Below are positions 21,300 through 34,293 of a stretch of 64,000 nucleotides of DNA, one piece after another. The position numbers and the translations under genes were made by a program. Origin of the DNA: Mucor racemosus (Eukaryota; Mucoromycota; Mucoromycetes; Mucorales; Mucoraceae); assembly GCA_027405735.1 (NCBI GenBank), contig JAPEHQ010000003.1, positions 1,178,001-1,242,000 of the forward strand. Direction: 5' to 3'. Numbering within the stretch: position 1 is the stretch's first letter; every line of letters begins with the position of its first letter. A model generated the notes under the pieces. It was not told the origin of the DNA, did no database searches, and saw only the letters and a program-made list of their open reading frames with translations.

Positions 21300-23505
21300 T
21301 TTACTAGCATACTGTTGGTAGTTTTTTGTTATTATTTTAAAAACTTCATCCTACTATTATTATTATTACCTTTGATTAATATGATGGGACAAAATCTACT
21401 ATGGATAAATGTTAATGGCTACTTTACGAATGATGTACCTAAACTTAGAGGATTGAAACAAGGTGATCCGGTGTCAGCTATCTTGTATAACCTCGCCATT
21501 GAACCTTTTTTAAGATCTATACTAAATGATCCATTATATCGGGGCTATCAAATAAAATATGATGCTACTCATCCACTGTATTCTACTCAGACGCCTCTGG
21601 TACATAAGACAAAAATACTTTGTTATGCGGATGATGCACTTGCCTTTGTACAAAATCGGAATGATCTGCAAAGATTAGAGTACCACCTGGAAATATATTG
21701 TAAAGCTACTAATGCTAAGATTAACTACAACAAGGTTGAGGCGATATCTCTCTCTGGCAAAAACACAGGCTCTTGCTGGAGAAATGTTTTAACGGATATG
21801 AAGATTATCAAATTCACAACCATCGACGATACGACGGTACCAGTTACCTATCTCGGCTTCCCATTATTGCATTCAATCCGACAAAGAGAAGTCTTTATGG
21901 CGAGATTACTAGATAACCTGCGAACCACTGTCAAGATATACAATACTAGGACACTCTCGGTGATCGGCAAGGCAACAGTACTGAATAGTCTGTTACTATC
22001 AAAATTCTGGTACCTTGTAAGAGTTACGCCACTAACTCTTAATCTCTTAATGATATTCAATCCATCGTCTCATCAATAGCTAACCAGTATCTACATAAAG
22101 GGATTTTTCCAGTCATACCCTGGTCAACCTGCATAAAGCCAAAACCGCTGGGTGGTCTTGGAGCCTTGGATGTTGCTACACAACAATCTGCTCTGTATTT
22201 CCGTTGGGTTCAACCATTATTACAATCCTCCTCAAACCAGACAATACTCAACCATATGCTGCGAATGCTCATCAACAAACGTAATCATACTCAATATTAT
22301 GTGGAAATGGCATTGCTGTTTCCTGCTAGTAGAGCTTCAGGATTGTACAAACAGAGGACAACAACTGTAGACATGATATATCGCTCCATTGACAACGTTT
22401 CCGGAACTTTGAAGATGTAGATATTACCACGACGACTACAGTTAGGATATTACCTTTGAAGACGGTTTTGCAAGTTACTCCCTTGGTTCCTAAACTACCT
22501 GTCCGTGTCAAGTCTATGACGGTTGGTGATATATACACAAATGGCTCTTTGAATACATAACTCAAGGTCATCCCGATTAAACACATTGAGCAATATCATC
22601 GACAAGCTAGTAAAAAACTGTTACGACGAATTCAAGATGAATCAATTAGGTTACAGCCATACATAACACGACTGATACAGGACTCCCACACCGAAACAGA
22701 TGTAGCTACGGACATGACAGAAGATACAACAGAGCATAGCACCGCTGATTTCTCCCCCTTTGTTAAACAACTTTTCCCTGCTGAAAGAGCCAATATTGCT
22801 TACACAATTACAACGAGATCCTTTAGAAGAGCTTGCGCTACGACACATTGCTCCATCATACCTGGGATAAATTGGAAGCACTTTTGGGCACTCTCTTTGA
22901 CACTTGTACAAAGAAATGCTTTATACCGTTTTCTGACAAGGTCAATGCCGCACAAATCCATTCTCCACTATTTCAAAATTATTGATTCACCAACTTGCAT
23001 TATTTGTAAAAGCTCAAAAGAAAACGTTGAACATCTACTATTTCTGTGCCCACCTAAAGCCTTAATATAGAAAAGCATTATTTTCGAATTTCTATGGCCC
23101 ACAGTATCAGTGAAAGATATAATACATGCCTGCTCCACTCTAGACTTTACAAACGTGCAATATGTCTCTAAATCCTATACTACTGCACCTATGGTTATTA
23201 TTAATGACTTTGGTCAACATTTGGAGAGCTCACTTTCGATCTTTCGATTAATTTTCCATGATGCTCCCTTTAACCGGGACATGGTGGTAAAACAAATTAA
23301 AGAAGAGATCCAGTTGGTACATAATGAAAATGAAGTCCACAAACAATTATAAATATAACAACCTCAACAGATTATTGATTAACCTTAACTCTACCTCATT
23401 TACAATAATTGAAACATATATTATCCCATTTACATTTGCGACCGCCTCTTGGTAGGTTCTACGGATCTCTACTTACACGGAGCAATAAATAAAAACAACT
23501 TAAAG
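21300..23505 (+). pseudogene. LINE (non-LTR retrotransposon) relic: reverse transcriptase 3' half
   Basis: An open frame at 21315-22079 carries RT motif B (RGLKQGDPVS, 21447), the catalytic YADD (21624-21635) and motif E-like TYLGFPLL. Coding continues in two other frames: 22166-22420 (KPKPLGGLGALD precedes it in frame) and 22714-23070, which has a C-terminal zinc-knuckle region (FWALSLTLVQRNALYRFL, then CIICKSSKENVEHLLFLCP). The last open piece is 23110-23352. At least two frameshifts and several stops break it. The N-terminal RT palm and an endonuclease are missing, so it is 5'-truncated. The arrangement fits L1/Tad-like fungal LINEs. The 3' part ends in an AATAAATAAA sequence near 23486. 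It sits exactly between repeat copies A and B. Confidence 0.85.
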
Positions 23506-24518
23506 AAATATTACCATTGATTATAATTGTCAAACTGATTAACTCATCATACAGTATATCATATTACTATTTCGCATTGGTAGAGATTATATAATTGATA
23601 TTTGCATTTAACACTGGTGGATTGGAAAGTTGGTGTCTGTCTTTAGTTTGACGAATAATGCGTACTTTGGTTTTCCAGTATAATTCTAGGGGTTTCTACA
23701 TCTAAAAACTGAATTTTCCAATGCAGCTGTATCTGTTGAATATTACTTGAGTTTCTGTGCGTTGTAGCTCATGTTATTATACTAACTCCCATTTTGGCAA
23801 ATATCGCTTTACATTCATCCATATTTAATTTTTGTGTTATACAACAGCTTAATATTAATGTACTAACATTGAGTTTTGTGTATATCCATTACAAATTGGC
23901 ATTTTTTTTACATGATTTATACTACCAATTTCTGGAAAGCTCTATTATCATGTCCAAAAAAAAGCCTTAATTTGCTGAATTTCCCAAATAGCAAGAAACT
24001 AACAAATACATCATGTTCACATGTATGGGGATTAAAATTGTAAACCAAAGGAGAGTGACAAGCTGAACGGGTAGCGCATGCGCTACAAATTGAGTGCGGC
24101 ACACATATTCGTGGTGAGCTCAAACCCGCCAAAGGGGAAGCCCTTTGGTATTAGGATATGAATTTTGAAAGAGAATCTTCAATGACCTTGCTTCTCATCG
24201 AATATGATCCTCCTGTTTTTTTTCTTAGTACTTTTGCATATGTCTAGCAAAAAAATTTCTTTTTCATTAATGTATATGTCATGCATAATAGTAAATTTGG
24301 CTGGCAAAACCCGGCTCGACACCAAAACTATCAGCATCCATGGGTCATTGTAGTACGTTCAGCCAGCTCGAGCAACAAGTTGGTTACTTGCTACTTACAC
24401 CTAATAAGATCAGCAAGCCCATCAGTTCTTCTCAACAAATATAAATCCAAATGACCTCCCGTTGCAATGGCAGATGATACTTCTAGCGCTGATCCACAGA
24501 ATTGCAAAAGGTTTGGAC
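23506..24518. other. spacer between LINE relic and copy B
   Basis: No gene seen. Contains a tRNA-like/SINE-like segment at about 24050-24135. Confidence 0.5.
24050..24135 (+). repeat. possible tRNA-derived SINE head or tRNA relic
   Basis: Locally GC-rich segment with AACGGGTAGCGCATGCGCTA (A-box-like) and, about 45 nt later, GGTGAGCTCAAACCC (B-box-like). The spacing is near that of a pol III internal promoter. The acceptor-stem halves do not pair convincingly, so it is not called a tRNA gene. No second copy was seen in the window. Confidence 0.3.
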
Positions 24519-24950
24519 TTGTCGTGTATTTTCAGGTTCGATGAATAATACTTAAAAAAGAATACAGTTAAAAGAGAATGAGTAATGAATCAGTTCTTCG
24601 AATGTATAATAAAAACAAGATATCGTTTATTTAGATATAAAAGTATGGACTTTTATATTGATGTGACATTGAGATCCTGAGGTGTAACTTAATAAGGCAC
24701 TATTGAACCATTAGATCTGTTTGATAGCAATCTAAGGATTGAAATGGATCAATCATAATTTAACCGTTCTTGCAGAGCTTGTAAATTACCTTGTTGTTTC
24801 AATGCTGCGCTAAATGCGCTTGGTTGTTAATTTGATAGCTAATTGATTAATTAACCGCTGGGATGAAATAATATGGTATCATAATAATTGAGGTCCAAAC
24901 GTTCTTGGTAATTATTGGATTAAACTTAGTACGCTAGGAGTTTCTTATTA

Positions 24951-25445
24951 CAGTCGTGATTCCATTTAGTGGAATCGTTGGGAGGGAGAAAAGTGTCCAC
25001 TAAATCGAATTTTCCACTAAATCGAATAAATCATTTTCCGTAATATTGGATCAAAAAATGAGAATAAAAAGGCGTTACTAGTTTTAAGTATTAAACGATA
25101 TTGTTAATAAAGGCTTTTCATATTCGAGCAACTGAATTAAACAGTGGATAATAAGAAATTTATTAAAAAACTGAGGTAAATTAGGCATGTGATTTGGTTA
25201 TTCTCCATATTTCTTCTAATTTCATGGCTACCAGATCAAGCTATTACCGGCTAAATACAGTTTTATCCAATAGTATTTATATTTTACGAATATAGTGGAC
25301 TGGTAGAAACGAAATTGTCCACTATCCACTGAATCGATTCAGTGGATCTAGGCAGTAAAATTATGAAAAAAAAACGGGAGATTTCAAACTGTCCATTAAA
25401 TCGAAAATCCGTTATTCATGAGTCCACTAAATCGAATCACGACTG
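24951..25445. mobile_element. TIR element with TA target duplication (mariner/pogo-type, non-autonomous)
   Basis: 495 bp. The left end CAGTCGTGATTCCATTTAG and the inverted right end CAGTCGTGATTCGATTTAG form 26-bp terminal repeats with two mismatches (24951-24976, 25420-25445). It is flanked by TA (24949-24950 and 25446-25447). Copy A (17582-17597) shows the uninterrupted site with a single TA, so both ends are exact. The TIR motif CCACTAAATCGAAT is repeated sub-terminally on both sides. No transposase frame, so mobilisation in trans by a Tc1/mariner-pogo superfamily transposase is inferred from CAGT ends and TA duplication. Confidence 0.9.
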
Positions 25446-28034
25446 TATATCCGATATCAAGACTTTGCACTTCAATACATGTCGTAATCAATAGATTGTA
25501 AGATGAATTGATACTGTAGAAGGTGATAACATATGATACTTGGTGGCATACAATATAGTATATGATTCATATTTTTGCTAATGGTCACTCTTCCAAAAAA
25601 AGCCGAACAATCTCTGGAAGCGGCCATCTAATAATATTTTGAAGCTTTAAATTTCTAAAAAAAATTACCGGACATCCCGGACTCTGTTGTTTAAATATTC
25701 CAAGCAGCTATACGATGCAGGTATCGAAATTTCATACAAAAATCAAGGTTCGACCGTATTACTATTAATTATTCAAAAGCTTATTTTAAGTAAACCATAA
25801 ATACAACCTACAACATTATTAGCCTAATAACGGATTTAACTTGAAAAGTATAAGATGATATAACCAGATTCGAAAAAAAAGTCCATAAAATCACAAATTT
25901 AAAGCATTTATATATAGAAGCCACTATGGCCGGCCTGTGCTGTCCAAGATGATTTTGTTGTGCCCAGGTGGGCTGCACACTATAGCCTGTTGAGTTGTTG
26001 CGCCCACTGAATTATGGCTAAAAAGATAACAAGATGCACATGGGCACAACAAAAGAAAATGCACACGAGCATAACGAAAAGCCTTTATGTGTAGAATTAT
26101 AAATTCTGTCTGTGTGCATGGCATTAATCCCATGTGTGCATAATAGTAGAATTGCCCATAAGCATATCATTATCCTTATTTGTGCATAATAATAAAATCT
26201 GACCATGAACATAATGAGCTGATTGTATGGGCACAGATTGGCTTGTACATGAGCATCGTGCCGTTCTCACAATTTCATTGCATTTTTTACTGGACTAATG
26301 GGGTTTTAATTACATTTGCTTTTATTAATAATATAGATTATAGATAATACAATTCAATACGTTGTTGATATAGTAGTAGAGTAATACATGCAAGAGCCAA
26401 TATATTTACAATTATCATCATTTGTAAATAATGTTTATAATAATAGCTATAATGTTTACAGCAACAATAGTTTTTTCTCGAGCATAAACTTAAATTGCAC
26501 TTACTGCTTAAATTTATATGCATGCCAAATCTAAGGTGATAGATGTTACGATGTTACTTTATCGCACATAAAATTTAAACAAATTAACCTTCTTTAAACT
26601 TACTATTTTAGTTTACGATTGTCAGCTGTAAAAAGATTTGTTTTCAAGTATAAAGACGATCATAACTATGGTTATTAGCCACGACATTAGATTATCCTTT
26701 TTTTTTTTTGGTTTCTATATCATTTGAAATTTTATCTCTTTTCTGGAACATTTCGTGGGTTTGGTGCCAGTTCTAGCTTTTTATTGAGTAGATATAAATA
26801 TCATTGTCTTTGATTTGATCTGGTAATTAAGAAATACGTCCAACAATACAGCAGTAAATAATGCTATTTGACCTTAGAATGCAGTTAATTATAAATGAAA
26901 ATATCAGCCTCTAATATAGCGACTGCTACCTATATTAACGACATTAGTCCTTTATGTTAGCATGCGTATTATGATAAAAGCAAAGAATATCAGCTTGATA
27001 GTCTGATATGCCTTATCAAACGGTGATTAATACCCTTGGAATATGAAAACAAAAAGAGAGAAACAACACACGTAGAAAAGAATTTTCAAGGCTTTACATT
27101 ATTCAGCACAGTTAAAACCCTGCTAAATTGCACATCTCAGCCAATGTAAAAGCAGCATTACAGCACATCAACCCATAAACTAAACAAAATAGGCAATATC
27201 TGCTATCTAGAAACAACATACATTTTTCTACTAGAAAAACCGTCTGTCATGTCATAAATTCATTAAAAAATTGCAAAAGCGAGCCCGTAGAGCGACGCCA
27301 TAATTGAGCATAGCACGATCGAACGGCTAAGTCTCTTATACTGTGGTATATATCTAAGCTTTAAATGAAAATACGTTTTTTTTTTTTTACTTTTCTTATA
27401 TTTAACCACGTACGGTCTGAAAATTCAGATTTTGTAGCGGACATTTTCGGGGCTCATTTCATCCTTACCAACACTCATGATTTTGATCAAAAAACAGAAA
27501 AATCAAGTTTTGATACCAAAATCAACGTTTAAATATACTACATTGTGAGAGAAAATTGTAGCTATAACTAATACACATTTTATAAAAGCTTTATATTAAA
27601 TATTAAGTAATGAAATTTTGTACTTTTGTCCCAAAAACGGTTTTTTGATTAAAAGATTTTCATGTAATATTTTGCAATAAGAGTATTGTATATTTTTTAT
27701 TGAGCAAATAGAGCGCTAAATTCTGCATATGTGTATATTTTTTGTTTTTATAATTAAAAGTATAATAAACTCTAGATTTGCAAAACAAAAAAAAAAAAAA
27801 TTAAAAAATGTCAAAATTGATGATCTGGACAAAAATAATTTTATAAATTAATATTCCGCTTATAAGCCTTGTAAGTCTTAAAAATAAGAGATTTTATAAT
27901 ACTTGAGAACTTTTTCAAGAATTTACGATGTTGTACCCACTTGTATCAAGCTTATTACTGTAAATATTTATACATGTTAATATTGTGTGGTAGTTTATTT
28001 GATGATAATATAATTATACTTTATAATTATTGCG

Positions 28035-28296
28035 CTAGAGGTGATTTACATTGAGTTTTAGTCTTATTTCTCCAATATCAGAAATATAAACATGGTCATC
28101 ACTGGAACCTATTGCCGCCTTTTTATCCTCTTTGTCCCAAGCCAAATTATTTAATCCTTTACCAGAACTAACTTAAGTACTTACAAATGGTTCCTCGGTA
28201 TTTCGATTCAAATTTCATAAATTAAATTGACTTGTTCTTCCACCAACAGTAGTATCAAATGTATCATCAGTCCGCCTTATGATAAATGCCGCCAAT
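28035..28296 (-). pseudogene. captured dynein intermediate-chain fragment, copy B
   Basis: Same fragment as at 20675-20940 on the minus strand: FNL, stop, NLNGNTEEPF, a residual intron of about 17 bp, then SGKGLNNLAWDKEDKKAA and IGSSDGHV. It shares the Trp-to-stop change and the shrunken intron with copy A. Confidence 0.7.
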
Positions 28297-28638
28297 CTAA
28301 AATTAAAAACATCCCATTGTCATTGTTATAAGCTATGAAAAGCTTGATTTTGAATAATACAACAATTAAATAAAACAAAAAATGATACTAATCACATATG
28401 GTGAGTATACAACATCTAATTGAGTTTAATGAAGAATGCTTTTGAACCCTTTTGAAAATCCTGAAGCAAACACAACATCGTGGCCCTCCTGTAATTTCTA
28501 TCCATCAAAATTTCGCGATTTTCACCACACAATAAATGCATCTTTCATCTATCTTGACCTCGATGTACATTATTGTGCATCAGTTTTTTACCAGTTGTAT
28601 TTTCTTTGTTTCATTGATATACAGTCATTTTGAACGAT

Positions 28639-30326
28639 GATTTGTAGCATTGTCAAAAAAGAGAAAAAAGAATAAGTGCTTCAAGAGTTTTCTGCATATT
28701 AAATTAAAAAATTTAGTATCAATGATTGCACTTAACTATGCTTTTTGAATCTATTATTGATGCTAATCAGAATAATTAGTACTTTTATTCAAAAGTAAGC
28801 TTTGCTTTATACATTTGCATTCACCTATTCAATAAATAAGATTGCATTTATTATCCGTTATATCAATCAACCAACTTCAACTTGATTCGATACATTTGAC
28901 AATTAAAAGCCTAAATTATACTTGAGCCACTAGGTATCGCCACAAAAACAATCTCATATAAGTCGACGAAGCATCACAATTTGAATCATTTTTTTGTGTT
29001 CATAGATCTGAGTTTTCTCACACATTTATAGATCGCTGTATAAACCATATCTATCTTTTTAAGTTCACTAAAATACTGCACATTGAATGCCAACATCGTA
29101 CTTGATAACATGCCTTACTTTATTGCGAGTCAACACAACTAATTTGAAGCTAGTTGAGCCTCAGCAGTTAAATCAGATAAATATGAGATTAGACAATCCC
29201 TTTTAATAGTTTTGCATACCATGATCTAATAATGGACCGTTATTATACATGCACCAATCAAGGATGGTGAGTTAACTCTAATAATGGATTAACGAGTTGG
29301 TTAGCAGTATAAACGAAATATTAAATTCAAAATAGCAATTGAATGAGCAATAAACGATAAACCATGTAAATTAGAGTAATTGAATTGTTTCAAGCGTTTT
29401 GAACTGAATATGCCTTTACTTTTGACCTATAAAAATTGATTCATTGGTAAAATCAATTAACAATTAATAATTATGGCGTACCTTTGATAGTTGGTAGTGG
29501 TATACAAGACAACATCTTGTTTTCCTCTTCTTGGCTGTTGGCCACTAAATAGAAACAAATATTTTTTAGAAACTAAATAGATTAATATGAGTTTATTCAT
29601 TAATTCAAATCAGGTCAACAATACTATACATACTTTTATAATCACCAATTTTTCTGCAGGTAGATATCCATTTTAGACCAAAAACGTATTGATTATAATG
29701 CAGATGATGGAACAAAATTACTAAGCCTTGGATGCTTTTTTTTATCTGAGAAAAATATTATAACGCTCCCTAACATTAACAGTTAATAATTCATTTCCAA
29801 ATAGACAACAATGGGAAAAACATGTAGTTGTACCTGGTACTTGATTTCAGTTTACAAAAATATTGGTCTTTTTGTTGTAACTTTAAACATAAACAAGAGG
29901 TCTGAGGAAAGAGTGAGGAAGAAAAAAGAAAAATAATCCTAAATCAGTTGATTTTGTGTGTTACAAACAGAAATTTACAAAGGCATAAATACTTTTAATG
30001 TTGCCGAACAGATTGTTGTAGTTGTCCCCATTTTGTCTCCGAAAGAAGACGAACATGGGCAGAATTCTTTCAAACCCCAAATTTCAAATTGATATATCTC
30101 GTCAATAAGGCAATTCTGTTGAATCAGAGTAGCTCACATATGCTTTAAAACATTCAAATTATTTTCGTTATTAATTATATTATGATTGATATACTTTAGT
30201 AAATTGACTAAAAAACCTCGATCTCATTGCTCTGCTCATCTGGACTGCCTGATCTGTACAAATTTTTTTATTCTGCCCAGCTGTGCAGATCATCATGCCT
30301 ATAAAAAGCATAGTTCGACCGTAATG
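28639..30326. other. intergenic, no gene seen
   Basis: AT-rich spacer right of copy B. No convincing coding frame, RNA or repeat border was identified. Confidence 0.5.
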
Positions 30327-31425
30327 TATTGATCTAACATTGACCTAACATCGGTTGTAAAAAATTAAGCGCCTAAATCGAGGTGCTCTTTTTTTGTATT
30401 CATAAGATAGATCCAACTGAAAATTACTCTGTATTTTTTGTTTCAGCGAAAAATATTGATTTTTCGTCGAGATAATTAAAATAATAGTTGATATCACAGC
30501 TTACAGCTTATGATAACTGGGTTCCAAAATTTATTTTAAAAAATGGACGAAAAATGATGAAAAAAACAAAATCATTTAATTACTCATGAACTTCAAAGTA
30601 AGTCAACCTAGTATACTAAATAGTTTTTGTACAGTTTTGGATTCTGCATCCATCTAAAAAAAATTCAGACAAACATTTCACATTAAATTTTGCGTAAAAT
30701 GCAATTGAAATTTTGAAGGTTTTTTGAAGATACACATCACTTTTCATAAGCATATTTTAAATTTAAATAATAGAAATTATGCATGTCCAAATTATCTATT
30801 AATCGAGATATTATTTAACCTTTTAGCTGCATTTTTCGTAGAGAAAACGATATTTTTGTCTAAATTTTTTTTGAAATTCAGAATTTGGGATGAGGGTATA
30901 CAAGGGAAAATCGAGGTTAGAAATGAGGGTATCTCTTTGTACACATTTTTGAGGATATCCCCACGAAAAATTAATGTTTTGAAAAAAACTAAATTGGGCC
31001 CGAGAGAGCTTAACAAACTTGATGACATGGATGCAAAACAAACCCTGTTCAATTTAACCGATATTTTGAAATCTACAGTAAAAATGCCAAAAAAAAACGA
31101 AAAAAAAATAAAAGTGCTCAGAATTTTTTTATACTAAAATATGTTATAAAGCACGTCAAAACAAGTAAGTTTTGTTATCAAATTTTTTTAGTATAGCTTA
31201 ATTTTTCGTAGAGATATGAAGCTTCAAAGTTTTCAATCCTTTAGCAGTGAAATACGCGTAAAAAATCTGAAACATTAGCGCTGAAAAATTAATAACAATT
31301 GCAAAAAATAGGATGTTTTCAGACACTTATTTTTGAATTAAAGCTGAACATCTCAGGTACATTGTCATATTTTTTTTTCTTGATGTTACTTAGTGAAAAA
31401 ACGAGTTAAGCAGAGATCAAAAATG
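30327..31425 (+). repeat. dispersed repeat E, copy 1
   Basis: Aligns by eye with 41087-42180 along its whole length, for example the shared block ATTGATTTTTCGTCGAGATA. The right end lies near AAGCTGAACATCTCAGGTAC. Inside, a 138-codon frame (30724-31137) has a stretch YTFLRISPRKIN..LKKTKL.PREL that is conserved in the other copy; it has no ATG start and no family I recognise. No terminal repeats or target duplication were found. Confidence 0.75.
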
Positions 31426-32541
31426 GATCCGACTTTTAATGCAAGTTTACCTAATTTTCTACCTTTCTGTGAAACCCTGTCGATCTCAAGAACAAGCTGT
31501 GTATTTTGAAATAGCTATGAACCCTAGCTATTGTGCATCATCAAGTAAATGTAACAAGCCTTGATAAACAGGTGAATTTCTATTGTGATTTCAAAATGAG
31601 ATAAAAAAAAAAAAAGAGTGTTTTATTGATAATTTAGTAAAAGTTCTTCTAGTATATAATAAATCAATGCTACAATAAGAGATGAAATAAAACTCAATTG
31701 TATGTTAAACGGTTTTAGGGGTTCGTTGTACGTTTTTTTAATCAAGCTGAATGAATTCCAGAAATTAAATGCTGTTTGAATCATGAAATTCTATTGTTGA
31801 TTCCAATATGGATAGAGGGGCCAATTACATGGTGCCGGGAACCACGGGCCATTTTAGTATGAAATATAGAACAGAAGACGCGATTAAATAAACTTCAGTT
31901 ACATGTGAAGAATAAATCAAGATATTCTGAATACATTAGTGACACTTGTAATTCCCTAATTTTATCTTGTGCATTCGCTATACATGCACTGTATTATTTA
32001 TATTCGTCCATTTGCTACTTTTTATAAAGAATTCTCATCACCAACTCAAAAAAGCAGAATGGAAATCCACATCAAGCCAATGATAGACATGCTTTTAGTT
32101 ATTTTTTATGTTTTATAATAACTTGCAAGGCCCACTTTCAACCAATTAAATAGATTGGTTACACTTTGTGCGCTTTATCTAAATTTTTCCATCTTATCAA
32201 CCAAATAAGAATAATACGAAATGGAAAATCTTTCCAAGAAAAAAAAAAAAAAAGGTTCCTATAAAAGTTGTTGCATAAAAAAAAATAATACAAAAGGATA
32301 AAGAGAAGCAACATAAACATATTGAAAAAAGGAATCACAAGAAATCAAAGGAAAAGATTCCAGGGGAATACGGATATTGAGACAGATGTCGGGCGGATGT
32401 GCAGCCAGATTACTAAATGAGGATATTTCAAACCCTAAATAAATTTTTCAAAAAGAGCTATATTATGAAATCCTTTCCTATTCTTCTTCTTTTTTCCCTT
32501 TAACTCTTTTCAACAAGATTAAAAAATAAATAAATTAAAAA
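31426..32541. promoter_or_regulatory. upstream region of ERG6
   Basis: Spacer leading to ERG6. It holds an inverted CCAAT pair at 32140-32160 and, at 32474-32517, a strongly pyrimidine-rich stretch just before the ATG, typical of a highly transcribed fungal gene. Nothing coding seen. Confidence 0.4.
32140..32160. promoter_or_regulatory. inverted CCAAT-box pair upstream of ERG6
   Basis: AACCAAT (32140-32146) and ATTGGTT (32154-32160) form a perfect 7-bp inverted repeat with a 7-bp spacer, 382 bp before the ERG6 ATG. CCAAT is the core recognised by the fungal HAP/NF-Y complex; use here is inference. Confidence 0.35.
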
Positions 32542-33802
32542 ATGACTACTGGAACCGTTTCAGCTCAAAACTCTGAGGATATTGCTTTTGCTCGTGCTCT
32601 TCATGGTGAAAAGATCAAGAGTGGTCTTTTAGCCAACTTATCTTCCAAGAATGCTGAGGTTCATAATGTCGCCACTGACACTTATCTCAAGATGTGGAAG
32701 GCTCCCAAGGATGAAACCAAGGAAGATGAGTCCAAGAGATTAGATGGTTACACTTCTCTTGTCAATTCTTATTATAACTTGGCAACTGATTTCTATGAAT
32801 ATGGTAAAGTGAAAACAACAAAAAGGACGCGCTTGTTCTGTTTTGTTGATTTATTAACTTGGTTTTTTTTTTTTTTATTAGGTTGGGGTTCCAGTTTCCA
32901 TTTCTGTCGTTACTATGTTGGTGAAGAGTTCAACCGCGCTATTGCTCGTCATGAGCATTATTTAGCTGCCAACATTGGTATTAAGAAGGATATGCGTGTT
33001 CTTGATGTTGGTTGTGGTGTTGGTGGTCCCGCTCGTGAAATTGCTCATTTTACCGGTGCTCATGTTACTGGTTTGAACAACAACGCTTATCAACTTCAAA
33101 GAGCTACTCATTATGCTGCCAAGGAATTGTTGCAAGATCAAACTGAATTCATCAAGGTAATTTGAGAAAAGAGAGGGGAAATGGAAAGTATATTAATTTT
33201 CATTATGTATAAATTAGGGTAACTTTATGGAGATGCCTTTCGAAGCCAACAGTTTTGATGCTGTTTACGCTATTGAAGCTACATGTCATGCTCCCGTTTT
33301 CGAAGGTGTTTATGGTGAAATTTATCGTGTCTTGAAGCCCGGAGGAAACTTTGGTTGTTATGAATGGTGTATGACTGATGATTATGATGAGACCAACCCT
33401 CAACACAGAGAAATTGCTCACAGCATTGAAATCGGTAACGGTATTCCCAAGATGCGTAAGACTGAAGAATGTATTCAAGCTTTGAAGAACGTTGGTTTTG
33501 ATGTATTGATGAACCAAGATATTGCTAATGTTGGCGATGCCATCAACTGGTATTATCCTCTTGAAGGTGATATCAGAAAGTGTCAAACTACCAAGGATGT
33601 TCTTACTACTTTGGCCATGACCAAGTTGGGTCGTTTCACTACCACTAACTTTGTCCGTGTCTTGGAGAAGATTGGTTTGGCCCCCAAGGGTACAGTTGAG
33701 ACTCAAAAGTTCTTGGAAACTGCTGCTGATGCTTTAGTTGCTGGTGCCAGACAAAACTTGTTTACTCCCATGTTCTTCTTTGTTGCAAAGAAGCCCGAGT
33801 AA
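32542..33802 (+). CDS. ERG6: sterol 24-C-methyltransferase
   Basis: Three exons: 32542-32803, 32882-33156 and 33218-33802, coding for 373 aa, the usual length for fungal Erg6. The enzyme transfers a methyl group from S-adenosylmethionine to C-24 of the sterol side chain (zymosterol to fecosterol) in ergosterol synthesis, at ER or lipid-droplet membranes. Diagnostic blocks are YEYGWGSSFHFCR (sterol-binding region I, residues 85-97), LDVGCGVGGPAREI (SAM-binding motif I, residues 128-141), YAIEATCHAP (residues 196-205) and LKPGG. Intron 1 (78 bp) is a multiple of three with no stop, so unspliced mRNA stays in frame; GTAAAG..TTATTAG borders and a T-tract support splicing. Codon use is visibly more biased (GCT, GGT, AAG, CAC) than in neighbours, as in highly expressed genes. 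Convergent with the Ste12 gene. Confidence 0.97.
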
Positions 33803-34293
33803 ATATACAATTATATAGATAAAAATAAGAGAGATTATGATAGAGATTTTACTACCTTTTAAAAAAAAAACCAACAATTACAACCACAAGAAAATTAATA
33901 CTTATTCCCCCCATCAATCTCTCTTTTACTTTTTCTCATTTATTCTGTTTTGCATATTATTCTTTTTTTTCCCCACCATTTTATATATATATAATAAAAT
34001 ATAATACTTTGCTTGCTTATTTAAAAAAAAAAGAATTTTTATTATTTAAACATCATATAAGAGAAAAGGGCATAAATATAAAAGATAAATGAAGAAATGA
34101 AGAAATGAAGAAATGGACATATACACATATATACTACAGAAGAAGAGGTGTGGGGAAGGGGGAGAGAAATGAAATTGATAATTATATATTGGCAGATTGG
34201 TTGATTGAATGACATATTATAGAGAAAAAGTAAAAAGTGAAAAGAGCATAATTACATATAAATATTGGTTTGCTGCATTGATAGTTGATTGTC
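33803..34293. other. convergent spacer ERG6 / STE12
   Basis: 491 bp containing the 3' UTRs of both genes. AATAAAA-like signals near 33994 and 34005 suit ERG6. A short GAAGAAAT tandem repeat is at 34090-34114. No gene. Confidence 0.5.

Larger units (their letters stand above)
24519..28638 (+). repeat. low-copy repeat element, copy B (longest copy)
   Basis: Begins TTGTCGTGTATTTTCAGG and ends near TTGAACGAT. It includes all sequence of copy A plus about 310 bp on the left shared with C and D. It is interrupted by a TA-flanked inverted-repeat element (24951-25445) that is missing from A. It carries the second dynein-like fragment (28035-28296). There are no coding genes of its own. Confidence 0.9.
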
